A stretch of 64,000 bases of DNA from Marisediminitalea aggregata (GCF_900129565.1 NZ_FQWD01000002.1:802439-866438), one strand, 5' to 3'; shown: positions 1 to 9,065, numbered from the stretch's first letter. The notes: a model not told the origin generated them from the letters alone. Made by a program: numbers and translations.

Positions 1-423
1 TTTTAGTCTGGCAGCGTGCACCTGCGCTATAGACGCAGAGGCAAGTGGCGTAGTATCGAACTCGCTGAACACCTCGTCCAACGATGTCACTTGCAGTGAT
101 TGGCGAATAATGTGCTGAGCTCGCTCGGTATCAAACGGGGCAACCCGGTCCTGCAGCAAGGCAAGTTCATTGGCAATATGTGGGGGCAACAAGTCTCTGC
201 GGGTAGACAGCATCTGGCCAAATTTAATAAATACCGGGCCCAGTGCCTGCAACGCCAGCATAATGCGCGCGCCAGCGCTTTTGTCCTTATGGCGATTCGG
301 GATCCAAAAGATACAATGGCGCAAGAACCGGACGTACCAGGGCAGCCAGCGTCCGGGGATCAATTCATCTAATCCGTGTTCCAGCAGTACTTTGTTAATG
401 TGATAAAGACGAAGAATACGCAT
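1..423 (-). CDS. ubiB: UbiB, ubiquinone biosynthesis atypical kinase (N-terminal part, cut by window edge)
   Basis: Only the first 141 codons are present; the gene runs off the left edge. UbiB is a membrane-associated atypical kinase/ATPase of the ADCK family needed for aerobic ubiquinone synthesis. The translation starts [20 protein letters not shown] and carries the family KxGQ-type motif ([11 protein letters not shown]) and the ASIAQVH motif near the cut end, both typical of the UbiB N-terminal region. The ATG at 423 follows the ubiJ stop by 3 bases, so it is the third gene of a ubiE-ubiJ-ubiB operon, the order usual in gammaproteobacteria. The C-terminal kinase core and membrane helices are outside the window. 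Confidence 0.95.
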   Translation of the reverse strand, partial: MRILRLYHINKVLLEHGLDELIPGRWLPWYVRFLRHCIFWIPNRHKDKSAGARIMLALQALGPVFIKFGQMLSTRRDLLPPHIANELALLQDRVAPFDTERAQHIIRQSLQVTSLDEVFSEFDTTPLASASIAQVHAARLK

Positions 424-426
424 AAT

Positions 427-1047
427 TTAAGACTGCTTGGACTCCAGGCGCGACAAGCGGGATTCGAGACGTTCGGCATCATCGCGCAAACGACTTACCT
501 CATCGGAAAAATGTAATACGGCCAGTTTATGCGCTGCCAACTGCTTTTCATCGGTCAGCGCACTACCAACAATCAGCGACGATTTATCGCCGAAGCGCTT
601 TAGTTGCTGACCTACCGACCTTGCAATGGAAAACACCTGATTGGCAATCACATCACCTGTGTGCAGAGCAAGCTGCTCTTCCCAGTCAATATCCAGTGAG
701 TTTATTACCGAGGAAAACTGCTGTGCGATAGCCAATTCTCCAGACACCTCCAACTCGCCCGCTTTGATTAATTGGGTTAGCTGGCTGGCTTCTTTGAGTT
801 TTGGCAATACTGCCAGGCGAGTGGTTACCACACAGGTGAGGTCGTCACCTTCTGGTAGTTCCTGCAAGGCCAGTACATCGACCTGTTCGGAAATTGCCAG
901 CGCTATGCGCTGATTTACATCGGTCAGATTAATCACCAGGCGCTTGCCTTGCAGCCGTTTAAGGCTTTGCTTAGCGTCAGGGTCGAGTGCTAACAGCTTG
1001 TTAGCAAGCACTTCAGCTGCGGCGGTGAGAAGCGGTACCGTGGGCAT
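427..1047 (-). CDS. ubiJ: UbiJ, ubiquinone biosynthesis accessory factor (SCP2 domain)
   Basis: A 206-residue protein between ubiE and ubiB. UbiJ is a lipid-binding SCP2-type protein that, in E. coli, helps organise the soluble Ubi complex for late ubiquinone steps. The first 110 or so residues fit an SCP2-like fold (NLTDVNQRIALAISEQ region). The last 35 residues are rich in Glu, Arg and Leu (RLESRLSRLESKQS) and should form a coiled coil, a known UbiJ feature. Its ATG overlaps the ubiE stop by one base (TAATG), implying translational coupling. Assignment rests on position, length and domain layout, since the family diverges strongly in sequence. Confidence 0.9.
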   Translation of the reverse strand: MPTVPLLTAAAEVLANKLLALDPDAKQSLKRLQGKRLVINLTDVNQRIALAISEQVDVLALQELPEGDDLTCVVTTRLAVLPKLKEASQLTQLIKAGELEVSGELAIAQQFSSVINSLDIDWEEQLALHTGDVIANQVFSIARSVGQQLKRFGDKSSLIVGSALTDEKQLAAHKLAVLHFSDEVSRLRDDAERLESRLSRLESKQS

Positions 1048-1841
1048 TAAAACTTGTACCCGCGGTGCAGTGCCACAATACCACCTGTCAGGTTGTGATA
1101 ATCACAACGCTCAAAGCCGGCATTTTCGAACATGCCTTTCAGCGTATCCTGATCCGGATGCATGCGAATCGACTCGGCCAGGTACTGGTAACTCTCTTTA
1201 TCGTTCGCCACTATCTGGCCCATGGTAGGCAGAATGTTAAACGAGTACCAGTCGTAGGTTTTTGACAGCATGTCGTTGGTAGGTTTGGAAAATTCCAGCA
1301 CCAGCAAGCGGCCTCCCGGTTTCAATACGCGGAAAATCGACGCAAGTGCTTTGTCTTTGTCGGTTACATTTCGAAGCCCGAAGGCCATGGTAACCAAATC
1401 GAAATGGTTATCAGGAAACGGTAACGCTTCTGCATTGGCCTGCACGTAATCAACGTTCCCTACCACGCCTTTGTCGCGTAATTTATCGCGGCCAACCGAC
1501 AACATTGAGTGGTTAATGTCCGCCAACACGACATGCCCTGTAGGGCCAACTAAACGCGAGAATTTAGCGGCCAAATCGCCCGTACCACCAGCGAGATCCA
1601 GGACTTTTTGACCTGGCTTAATACCGCTGCAATCAATGGTGTAGCGCTTCCACAAGCGGTGTACGCCCATCGACATCAGGTCGTTCATCATGTCGTATTT
1701 TGCGGCGACAGAGTCAAAGACACCGGCAACCAAAGACGCTTTTTTTGAACGCTCTACCTGACGAAAACCAAAATGGGTAGACTGTTCCGCACCGCTTTCA
1801 GTTTGATCGGATGCGGATGGAGAGGATTGTTGCTCTTGCAT
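1047..1841 (-). CDS. ubiE: UbiE, demethylmenaquinone/2-methoxy-polyprenylbenzoquinol C-methyltransferase
   Basis: A 264-residue class I SAM-dependent methyltransferase for the C-methylation step of ubiquinone and menaquinone synthesis. The UbiE/COQ5 signature [17 protein letters not shown] lies at 49-65. The SAM-binding motif I is [10 protein letters not shown] at 80-89, and motif GLRNV follows further on. The first 20 or so residues are Ser/Gln/Glu-rich and extend slightly beyond the E. coli enzyme (251 residues). It is the first gene of ubiE-ubiJ-ubiB. A long stem-loop lies between it and the upstream M28 peptidase gene, which suggests separate transcription. Confidence 0.97.
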   Translation of the reverse strand: MQEQQSSPSASDQTESGAEQSTHFGFRQVERSKKASLVAGVFDSVAAKYDMMNDLMSMGVHRLWKRYTIDCSGIKPGQKVLDLAGGTGDLAAKFSRLVGPTGHVVLADINHSMLSVGRDKLRDKGVVGNVDYVQANAEALPFPDNHFDLVTMAFGLRNVTDKDKALASIFRVLKPGGRLLVLEFSKPTNDMLSKTYDWYSFNILPTMGQIVANDKESYQYLAESIRMHPDQDTLKGMFENAGFERCDYHNLTGGIVALHRGYKF

Positions 1842-1863
1842 GGCTGACTTCTTCTGTTAATGC

Positions 1864-1899
1864 TTAGCGCACCGTTTTTCAGATTCTCCGGTGCGCTAA
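1864..1899 (-). terminator. Stem-loop between M28 peptidase gene and ubiE
   Basis: TTAGCGCACCG (1864-1874) and CGGTGCGCTAA (1889-1899) form a perfect 11-bp stem with a 14-base loop. It lies 48 bases after the stop of the minus-strand peptidase gene and 23 bases before ubiE. No U-tract follows the stem on the minus strand, so it may be a Rho-assisted terminator or mRNA end-stabilising hairpin rather than a classic intrinsic terminator. Confidence 0.4.
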
Positions 1900-1946
1900 A
1901 GCCTGAACTGGCAATAAATTTCTGCTTGCCAGTGTACCCAAAACCG

Positions 1947-3584
1947 CTACTGCTTACCATCCTGAGCTTGTTTGAAGGTGGCAAAGAAGCTGTCTTCATT
2001 CCAGCTTGGGGTCTGCTTACCATTAGCCAGGCTCATCACGATTTCAAAGTTAATATCCACAAACTTTGCCGCCCATTCATAATCAATAGGCAGGTTCAGG
2101 TCGTCGGACGGCATGTGATAGTGCTTTTTCAAAAAGTCAGACGCAGGCATGCCAATCGCGTTTTCTTCTTTGTTGTCCATGCCCGGTACCAAATACACCG
2201 CCGGTACGCCTTGCTTCACGAGGCTATATTGGTCACTTCGTACAAAAATGGCCTGTTCCGGCATAGGATCGTCTATCAGCTTGATCTCATGTTTTAACAA
2301 GGCTTCACGAACCGGCTTTTCCAGTGAGCTGTGCGAGGCACCAAAGGCAATCATCTCGTCAGTACGATACGTTAAGATAGGCATGTCTAAATTGACGTTC
2401 GCCACCATGCTTTGCACTGGCACCGGTGGATAGTGTGCAAAATACTCAGAACCCAACAGTCCCTTCTCTTCGCCCGTCACAAAGGCAAAAATAACTGAGC
2501 GTTTTGGTTTCACGTCAGAGTGACTAATTGCATGGGCAATCTCAAGCAAGGTAGACACGCCGCTGGCGTTATCCATTGCGCCGTTGTTGATTTTATCTTT
2601 CAGCACAGAGTGGCCACTTACGCCAATATGGTCACTGTGCGCAGTCAACACGATAAATTCATTTTTAAGTGTTGGATCGCTGCCTTCCAGAATGCCAATC
2701 ACATTAGGACTGGTGGTCGTAGTGTGATTCGCTTTGCTGGTAAACGTAGCGGTAAGGCCCAACGGACGTCCTTCAACCGGTTCACCGTTTTCAACTTTGT
2801 CAAAATAGGTTTGTAAGTCCAGACCAGCCAGTTCAAATAACTGCATGCCAGCTTCTACACTCAAGGTGGCGCCAGCTTTTAACTCAGGGTAACCGCCAAA
2901 CACTTCACCATTGGGGTCTACCCATCGAGTGCGCGGCGTCCTTACATACAGTTTACGCTTTTCGAAAGGAAAGACGTTTTCCGACACTGGCGTGCTCAAC
3001 ACAATCGCGCCGATTGCACCGTGTTTTACCAACGCCTGGGAAATTTGACGGCGGAAATGCGAACCTTCTTCGCTTGGGAAGCTATGAGGGCGGTCAGATA
3101 AAATCACCGCCACTTTACCGCGTAAATCTACGCCATCGTAATCGGTGTAATTCAGAAACGGCGCTTCGATGCCAAAGCCTGCGAACACCAGTTCACCGGT
3201 CACTTGGGTGTCTGTGTCGTTGATATTCGCGCTCATTAGCATGTTATCCATGAACGCAAATTCAACTGTTTCACTGCCGTTGGATACCGATAGCGCTGGC
3301 GCTTTCATATCGATAGTGGCCTGCTTAAAGGGCACCATTTGATAATAACTGCCGTCGTCACCCGCCGGCGCAATGCCCAGCTTAGTCAGTTCACTGGCAA
3401 TGTAGAGCGATGCAAAGTCATGGCCGATACTGCCGGTATCCCGGCCTTGCAGGAGGTCGTCAGCCAGCAGGCTCATATGACCTTTAAAGCGCTCTGCAGT
3501 GCCGGCTAATGCAGCACTACTGCTTGCTGCAACCAGCCCGGCTGCACAAGCGACACCTATCAGTGTTTTCACGGTTTTTTTCAT
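1947..3584 (-). CDS. Secreted M28 family zinc metallopeptidase with PA domain
   Basis: A 545-residue exported aminopeptidase-like protein. Residues 1-28 are a signal peptide (basic start, Ala-rich core, ASSSAALAG). A protease-associated (PA) insert covers about 120-290 and the M28 catalytic domain about 290-530. Expected zinc ligands of a co-catalytic site are in place: H316 (TAHSDH), D338 (MDNASG), E373 with general base E372 (VTGEEKGLLGSE), D400 (NLDMP) and H490. M28 enzymes with PA domains remove N-terminal residues from peptides, usually in the periplasm or outside the cell. Substrate specificity cannot be read from the sequence. Transcribed in the same direction as tag/prlC but separated by 50 bases. 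Confidence 0.9.
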   Translation of the reverse strand: MKKTVKTLIGVACAAGLVAASSSAALAGTAERFKGHMSLLADDLLQGRDTGSIGHDFASLYIASELTKLGIAPAGDDGSYYQMVPFKQATIDMKAPALSVSNGSETVEFAFMDNMLMSANINDTDTQVTGELVFAGFGIEAPFLNYTDYDGVDLRGKVAVILSDRPHSFPSEEGSHFRRQISQALVKHGAIGAIVLSTPVSENVFPFEKRKLYVRTPRTRWVDPNGEVFGGYPELKAGATLSVEAGMQLFELAGLDLQTYFDKVENGEPVEGRPLGLTATFTSKANHTTTTSPNVIGILEGSDPTLKNEFIVLTAHSDHIGVSGHSVLKDKINNGAMDNASGVSTLLEIAHAISHSDVKPKRSVIFAFVTGEEKGLLGSEYFAHYPPVPVQSMVANVNLDMPILTYRTDEMIAFGASHSSLEKPVREALLKHEIKLIDDPMPEQAIFVRSDQYSLVKQGVPAVYLVPGMDNKEENAIGMPASDFLKKHYHMPSDDLNLPIDYEWAAKFVDINFEIVMSLANGKQTPSWNEDSFFATFKQAQDGKQ

Positions 3585-3634
3585 TTCTGCCTCAATATTT
3601 TTTCGTTTTTATAGTAAGTAGGAGTGGGTTTGCG

Positions 3635-4321
3635 TTACACGCGGTTATCGCCACAGCTGTAGGACACGATCTGGCTGATAGCCTGTAAACTTCTGCCACT
3701 TTGCGCTTGCCAGTCGGCAAACGTGTTTGCAATGGTTGTTAAACTTTGCTTACTGGTTAATCCACCACTGATCAAATCATGGGCACGGAAATACCCTTCA
3801 ACATCGCGACTCAGCAGGAAGGTATCAATTCCCAGCGTGCGCAGCGCATAAGGCCCGGTATTGCCGCCCAAACGCGCGCCGTGCTTTTTCAGGTGCGCCC
3901 AAAGGTCGATAACTGATGCGCCGGTAAAGTCAGCGGCAAACTTGCCAAAACTTCCATGTTGTAGCGCTATATCCTTCAACATGATGGCATTGTCGCGAAT
4001 TGTCATGACCTTTTTCAGGTTACGCACAATACGCTTATCCTGAGCCCGGCTTTCTAACATCTCGTCAGACATCAACAAAACTTTGTCGACATCAAAATTA
4101 AAAAACAGATCTTCGAAGTCTGGCCATTTCTGTTCGATGACCCGCCACACAAAACCCGATTGGAATACTTTTTTGGTAAAGGCCGACAGTACTCTGTCAT
4201 CGGTTAACTTAGCCACGGAGGCAGCCGGTAAAGGCTGCCCCACGATGGCTTCTAATCCGGCTTCCCCGCCCTTGCGTTCTGCCGCCCGGGCGTAGATGGC
4301 ATCAAATTTCTCTGCATTCAT
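3635..4321 (-). CDS. DNA-3-methyladenine glycosylase I-like protein
   Basis: A 228-residue protein resembling the Tag/COG2818 group of helix-hairpin-helix glycosylases, which excise 3-methyladenine from alkylated DNA in base-excision repair. The stretch FTKKVFQSGFVWRVIEQKWP and the later LKKHGARLGGNTGPYALR are recognisable family features. The Cys/His zinc ligands of classic E. coli Tag (start of a MxRC-type N-terminus) are not seen, so it belongs to a divergent branch. Its ATG overlaps the prlC stop by 4 bases (ATGA), so the two are translationally coupled. Activity on DNA is inferred from family membership only. Confidence 0.75.
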   Translation of the reverse strand: MNAEKFDAIYARAAERKGGEAGLEAIVGQPLPAASVAKLTDDRVLSAFTKKVFQSGFVWRVIEQKWPDFEDLFFNFDVDKVLLMSDEMLESRAQDKRIVRNLKKVMTIRDNAIMLKDIALQHGSFGKFAADFTGASVIDLWAHLKKHGARLGGNTGPYALRTLGIDTFLLSRDVEGYFRAHDLISGGLTSKQSLTTIANTFADWQAQSGRSLQAISQIVSYSCGDNRV

Positions 4322-6354
4322 GCCTGAATGCCATTATGACGAAGGAGTGCATCAACCTGAGGCTCGCGCCCTCTAAATGCAACAAACAGATCCATTGGCT
4401 CGCGGCTGCCGCCCATTTCCAGAATGTTGTGCAGGAAGTCCGCGCCGGTCTGCGGGTTGAAAATCCCCTCTTCTTCAAATCGGCTGAACGCGTCAGCAGA
4501 CAGGACTTCGGCCCATTTGTAACTGTAATAACCGGCCGCATAACCGCCCGCAAAAATATGACCAAAGCTGGTTTGGAAACGGTTAAACGACGGCGGCTGT
4601 ATAACAGACACTTCATCGCGCACCGTTTTTAGTACGCCCTGGACATCGGCGGTTTTGCCATCTTCCATATGCAACATAAAATCAAACAAACTGAATTCCA
4701 ATTGACGAATCATTTGCATGGCGGCCTGGAAGTCGCGCGCGGCCAGCATTTTGTCTAACAAGGATTTTGGCAGCGGCTCGCCGGTCTCGTAGTGACCTGA
4801 AATAAAGCCCAGTGCTTCTTCCTGCCAGCACCAGTTTTCCAGAAACTGACTGGGAAGCTCTACCGCATCCCATGGCACACCATTGATGCCTGATACGCCG
4901 GGTACCGACATTTGGGTCAGCATGTGGTGAATACCGTGACCGAATTCATGGAACAGGGTAACCACTTCGTCGTGGGTAAACAGTGCGGGCTTGTTACCAA
5001 CTGGTCCATTGAAGTTACAGGTTAAGTACGCCACCGGCGCTTGTAGTTCACCGCTGGCTTTTACCCGGCGCACCCGGCATTCATCCATCCAGGCACCACC
5101 GCGCTTCTTGGGTCGTGCGTACAAATCTAAATAAAACTGCCCGCGTAAAGTACCGTCTTTGTCGGTAATGCTGAACAGGCGAACATCTTTATGCCAGGTA
5201 TCGGCGTTCTCCACTTCGCTAATCGATAGCCCGTATAACTTTTCGACCACGGTGAACAAGCCAGTTAGTGCTTTGTGTTCAGGGAAATAGGGACGCAGGA
5301 TTTCATCTGAAATGGAATAGCGGTCCTGCTTTAACTTTTCGCTGTAATAAGGCACATCCCAGGCTTCCATTTCATCCATACCGTGCTTTTCAGCGGCAAA
5401 GGCGCGAACTTCAGCCAGTTCACGCTCAGCCTGCGGCTTGGATTTAGCCGCCAGATCGCGCAGGAACCCTACAACCTGCTCGGTGGTTGAGGCCATTTTG
5501 GTGGCGATTGAGCGCTCGGCGTAATTGGCAAAGCCCAGCAGTGAAGCTAACTCGGTACGCAGTGCCAGGGTTTCCTGAATAATCGGGTTATTGTCCCATT
5601 TTCCGGCATTCGGCCCCTGTTCAGACGCGCGGGTCGCATAGGCGCGATACATTTCTTCGCGCAGCGCCCGGTTGTCGGCGTACAACATCACCGGCAGGTA
5701 ACTGGGGATATCCAGCGTAAACAACCAGCCCTGCAAGTCTTTCTGATGCGCAGCCTGTTTCGCCGCATCCAGCGCTGACTCAGGTAACCCAGCAAGCTCT
5801 GCTTCGTCGGTAACGTGCTTCGTCCACCCCATGGTGGCATCCATAACGTTGTTGCTAAAGGTGGAGGAGAGTTCAGAAAGACGCGCCTGAATCTGTGCAA
5901 AACGCTTTTTCGTGTCAGCGGGCAAGGCAACACCAGACAACGTGAAATCGCGTAAAGTATTGTCGATGACCTTGCGCTGGGCCTCGTCCAGTTGTTCGTA
6001 TTCCTGACTGTCGCGCAGGGATTTGTAGGCCTGATACAAGCCTTCGTGTTGCCCTACCCAGGTACCATACTCAGAGAGTAACGGTAAGCAGTCGTCATGC
6101 GCTTTGCGCAGTTCATCACTGCTAACCACCGAATTCATGTGTGACACAGGCGACCAGATTTTATTCAGCACGTCATCGGCTTCGTCAATGCTGTCGACCA
6201 CGTTTTTATAGGTGTACTGATTGCTGGCAACCACCTGTTCAATAGTCGCTTTACAATGGGCAATGGCTTTCTCCACTGCTGGTTTAATCTGATCTGGCGT
6301 AATGGCAGAGAATAACGGTAATCCGTCTACTTTTTCTAAGGCGAGTGCTGTCAT
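4318..6354 (-). CDS. prlC: Oligopeptidase A (M3 family)
   Basis: A 678-residue cytoplasmic zinc oligopeptidase that degrades short peptides, including cleaved signal peptides; E. coli PrlC has 680 residues. The catalytic zinc motif HEFGH is at 469-473 within LFHEFGHGIHHML. The N-terminal opening (LPLFSAITPDQIKPAVEKAI) is typical of PrlC. It is followed with a 4-base overlap by the Tag-like glycosylase gene. In E. coli prlC is a heat-shock gene, and a candidate sigma-32 promoter is visible about 150 bases upstream here. No odd residues were noticed. Confidence 0.96.
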   Translation of the reverse strand: MTALALEKVDGLPLFSAITPDQIKPAVEKAIAHCKATIEQVVASNQYTYKNVVDSIDEADDVLNKIWSPVSHMNSVVSSDELRKAHDDCLPLLSEYGTWVGQHEGLYQAYKSLRDSQEYEQLDEAQRKVIDNTLRDFTLSGVALPADTKKRFAQIQARLSELSSTFSNNVMDATMGWTKHVTDEAELAGLPESALDAAKQAAHQKDLQGWLFTLDIPSYLPVMLYADNRALREEMYRAYATRASEQGPNAGKWDNNPIIQETLALRTELASLLGFANYAERSIATKMASTTEQVVGFLRDLAAKSKPQAERELAEVRAFAAEKHGMDEMEAWDVPYYSEKLKQDRYSISDEILRPYFPEHKALTGLFTVVEKLYGLSISEVENADTWHKDVRLFSITDKDGTLRGQFYLDLYARPKKRGGAWMDECRVRRVKASGELQAPVAYLTCNFNGPVGNKPALFTHDEVVTLFHEFGHGIHHMLTQMSVPGVSGINGVPWDAVELPSQFLENWCWQEEALGFISGHYETGEPLPKSLLDKMLAARDFQAAMQMIRQLEFSLFDFMLHMEDGKTADVQGVLKTVRDEVSVIQPPSFNRFQTSFGHIFAGGYAAGYYSYKWAEVLSADAFSRFEEEGIFNPQTGADFLHNILEMGGSREPMDLFVAFRGREPQVDALLRHNGIQA

Positions 6355-6510
6355 GAACTTCTCTTAAATTTACGGGTATGTTGAAAAACGGCATCAGTAT
6401 CACGGCGAACAACTGGTCAGTTACCAGTGGATCAACGTTCGCATTTGCTGACCAGTGCATATCATTGCCGCACGATTTACTTTTAACGTGTGTCAGTCGT
6501 TATAAGAATG

Positions 6511-6538
6511 AAATTGGGCTTATTTAGTAAAAAACAAG
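6511..6538 (-). promoter_or_regulatory. Candidate sigma-32 promoter for prlC
   Basis: On the minus strand CTTGTTT (6538-6532), a 13-base spacer and CCCAATTT (6518-6511) resemble the heat-shock consensus CTTGAAA-N11-14-CCCCATNT. It lies about 155 bases upstream of the prlC ATG. The match is imperfect in both boxes; support comes mainly from prlC being a known heat-shock gene in E. coli. Confidence 0.35.
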
Positions 6539-6564
6539 TCCGGCAGAATTGCCAGTGCGCACAA

Positions 6565-6596
6565 ATAAAAAAGGCCAAAGTGCAATGACTTTGGCC
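6565..6596 (-). terminator. Intrinsic terminator of the EAL response regulator gene
   Basis: On the minus strand GGCCAAAG, an 8-base loop and CTTTGGCC form a perfect 8-bp stem (6573-6580 with 6589-6596), followed by a run of T (6572-6565). It sits 33 bases after the stop of the gene ending at 6629. Confidence 0.85.
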
Positions 6597-6628
6597 AAGT
6601 GCCTAAGGGCACAACAACAACCGGTGTG

Positions 6629-8314
6629 TTATTTACAAAAGGGTTGGCGAATCATTAATTTTTCAAATTCCTGACGTGGTACCGCCGGACTGTAGATAAA
6701 GCCTTGAATTGTGTCGCAGCGCATTGAAGACAAGCAGGCTAATTCCGCTTCTTCCTCCACGCCTTCCGCAACCACTTTAATGCCCAGTTTTTTGCAACTC
6801 ACGATCAGGCTACCGATGAACTCCTGCCTCTGCCGGTCTTTATGCACATCCACAATCAGGCTGCGGTCTAGCTTTAACACATCGATGGGCAGTTTCGATA
6901 AGTAAGAAAATGACGTAAAGCCAGCACCAAAATCGTCAATGGCCAGCTTCACGCCCAATAATTTTAGTTGCCACAATAGCTCTTCCAGGTATTGACCATT
7001 TTCGGCCAGTGCCGTCTCTGTAATTTCCAGCTCAATAAACGAAGGGGGTAAATAATACTGCTTCAGCTTTTCACTGATGAACTCAACGATATGCGTAGAC
7101 TGCAATTGCTTGGCCGATATATTAATCGCAATGCTGCTTAGCTCACTGCTAAACCGGCGTAGTTCGCTGGCCGCTTTGAATCCATTTTCCAGCACCCATT
7201 CACCAATGGCCTGAATTTGCCCGTCTAACTCTGTTAAACGCACAAATTCCGAGGGCGGTACCCAGCCCAGACTATGGTGCTGCCAGCGCAGCAATATTTC
7301 AGCGCTTTGAATAAACCCTGTTTCGGTGGTGACTTTGGGCTGAAACGCTAATTTAAACTCTTTGTTTCTGAGCCCCTGCTCTACCTCTGCACTCAATTGC
7401 TGTTGGCGTTGGTATTGAGAAATAGTGGAGTTGTCCAGATGCGATACGCTGATTCTGTGACTATCTCTGACAATAGTATCGTTCAGGCTATTTATAAGAA
7501 TGTCGTGGTCCAGACTGCAATCGTGAAGCGCTCTGAAACCAATACCGACATGACAAAAAATCGCACTGCCGTTCACGTTAAATGTGCGCTGGAGTTGCTG
7601 TCTGATTTGAGCGCACAGGATTTGTGTTTGTTCTACTGTAGTTTGTTCAAGGTATAAACCAAATAAACCGCTCTGTTCAAGACGCAAGCAGTGCTTTTGC
7701 GTAATAAGGCTGTCGATCCGGCTCTCCAGCAAGGCTTCGAGCTCTGAAGCATGTTGCTCCCCGTGACTTAAGCGAATATCACTAATATTCATCAGCCTAA
7801 TCAATATAAGAGACTGATAATCGCGAAGTGACACAGCCTTAATCGCTTTTTGTTGTGCTGCGTTGTCCTGAACATGGCTGTCATTCGCCGCTTTGCACGC
7901 GTTTAAAATAGCTGACACTTCTTGTTGCAGTGATACCCGATCCCACGGCTTAGCCAGATACTTTGTAATGAGTCCCTGGTTTAATAATTCAACTGCGGCC
8001 TGAAGATCGCCCTCGCCACTTAACATGTAGCTTTTTGTTTGCGGAGAATACTGATGAGCAAACCGCAATAAATCCACGCCCGTGACTTCTGGCATATTAT
8101 GGTCTGTAATAAGCAGGGATATGGATTGAGTGCGCAGGATAGACATGGCCTTACGACCGGATGTAGCTGTCACCACCTGGCAGTCTAAGGAACGAAGCTC
8201 TCGTTTAAGCGCGTTCACAATGGCTTTTTCATCATCAACAACCAATACGGTCAGTGTTTGGCAAGATTGTTCTTGTTGTGCACACATCATTCGATTAAGC
8301 CTCTTGAGCTGCAA
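6629..8314 (-). CDS. Response regulator with receiver, degenerate GGDEF-like and EAL domains (c-di-GMP phosphodiesterase)
   Basis: A 561-residue protein. The receiver covers about 20-140, with acidic pocket VVDDE, phospho-acceptor D71 (LLITDHNMP) and a KPWD motif at 122-125. Residues about 165-300 look like a degenerate GGDEF-type domain without the GGDEF signature. The EAL domain covers about 307-555: the signature reads EILLRW rather than EALLRW, but the catalytic Glu, INIS Asn, ELEITET Glu, IDDFGAGFTS acidic pair, LKLDRS Lys, AEGVE Glu and QGF Gln are all present. c-di-GMP hydrolysis is therefore plausible. The start could also be Met9 or Met10. It is transcribed divergently from the HTH-receiver gene at 8484 and ends at a clear terminator. 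Confidence 0.9.
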   Translation of the reverse strand: MQLKRLNRMMCAQQEQSCQTLTVLVVDDEKAIVNALKRELRSLDCQVVTATSGRKAMSILRTQSISLLITDHNMPEVTGVDLLRFAHQYSPQTKSYMLSGEGDLQAAVELLNQGLITKYLAKPWDRVSLQQEVSAILNACKAANDSHVQDNAAQQKAIKAVSLRDYQSLILIRLMNISDIRLSHGEQHASELEALLESRIDSLITQKHCLRLEQSGLFGLYLEQTTVEQTQILCAQIRQQLQRTFNVNGSAIFCHVGIGFRALHDCSLDHDILINSLNDTIVRDSHRISVSHLDNSTISQYQRQQQLSAEVEQGLRNKEFKLAFQPKVTTETGFIQSAEILLRWQHHSLGWVPPSEFVRLTELDGQIQAIGEWVLENGFKAASELRRFSSELSSIAINISAKQLQSTHIVEFISEKLKQYYLPPSFIELEITETALAENGQYLEELLWQLKLLGVKLAIDDFGAGFTSFSYLSKLPIDVLKLDRSLIVDVHKDRQRQEFIGSLIVSCKKLGIKVVAEGVEEEAELACLSSMRCDTIQGFIYSPAVPRQEFEKLMIRQPFCK

Positions 8315-8378
8315 AGAAACACATACGACCAGCGCAGTTGAACAACGCCTTTTACCGCCGCTTTAGTAAAGATAGCAC

Positions 8379-8395
8379 AATGTCACTAATGTCAC
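8379..8395. repeat. Direct repeat AATGTCAC in the divergent promoter region
   Basis: AATGTCAC occurs twice with a 9-base period (8379-8386 and 8388-8395) in the 169-bp space between the divergent EAL regulator and HTH-receiver genes, just ahead of an AT-rich TATTATACAT stretch. It could be a binding site for the neighbouring HTH-receiver protein; this is inference. Confidence 0.35.
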
Positions 8396-8483
8396 ATATT
8401 ATACATAAGGCTTAATTGCCTTAAGTTGCTTTTAGTGCTATAACTTGGTGGTAATTTATTTATTAACCCGCTGAGGTACGGCA

Positions 8484-9044
8484 GTGAAAACATTAACCTC
8501 TGGTGAAATTGCACAGTATTGCGATGTAAACCTGCGAACAGTCATCCGTTGGTTAGAAAGTGGTAAATTAAAGGGCTTTAAACTCCCTGGCCGCGGCAAT
8601 AACCGGGTACTGGTGAGCGACTTTATCGAATTTCTGGAACGGCATGAAATGCCAATCCCTGAAGCGTTAAAACCCGAAGCTTCACCGCTTATTCTGATTG
8701 TTGACGACGAGATGCCAGTCGCGAAATCCATTCAGCGGGTCGCTCGCAGAGCAGGATTTGATACCCTCATCGCAACCGGTGGCTTTCAGGCCGGTATGAT
8801 GCTTAGCCAGCATGCGCCGCGCATTATGACACTGGATTTAAGTATGCCTGGTATGGACGGTTACAGTGTTATTGAATACACCCGCGAGCAGGAATCGCAA
8901 AAAGGGCTTAAAATTATCGTTATCTCGGCACTGGATGATAGCAGTTTGCAGAGAGCGATGGATTTAGGGGCTGATGCTTCATTAACCAAACCCTTCTCCA
9001 ATCATGATTTGACGCAACTTTTTGAGCAATTCATGCAAAATTAA
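8484..9044 (+). CDS. HTH (excisionase/MerR-like) - receiver domain protein
   Basis: A 186-residue regulator with the DNA-binding part first. Residues 1-55 form an excisionase/MerR-type winged helix-turn-helix (LTSGEIAQYCDVNLRTVIRW, then KLPGRGNNRVLVSDFIEFL). Residues about 68-184 form a receiver with acidic pair VDDE at 73-76, phospho-acceptor D118 (MTLDLSMPGMDGY) and K169 (LTKPF). This is the reverse of the usual receiver-first order. The start is GTG at 8484, with GAGG 8 bases ahead; no closer ATG exists. It heads a same-strand run with the binding protein (21-base gap), histidine kinase and RpfG-like gene, and is likely one output of that kinase. Target genes are unknown. Confidence 0.85.
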   Translation: MKTLTSGEIAQYCDVNLRTVIRWLESGKLKGFKLPGRGNNRVLVSDFIEFLERHEMPIPEALKPEASPLILIVDDEMPVAKSIQRVARRAGFDTLIATGGFQAGMMLSQHAPRIMTLDLSMPGMDGYSVIEYTREQESQKGLKIIVISALDDSSLQRAMDLGADASLTKPFSNHDLTQLFEQFMQN

Positions 9045-9065
9045 CCGGGGCGGGAGACAATACCG

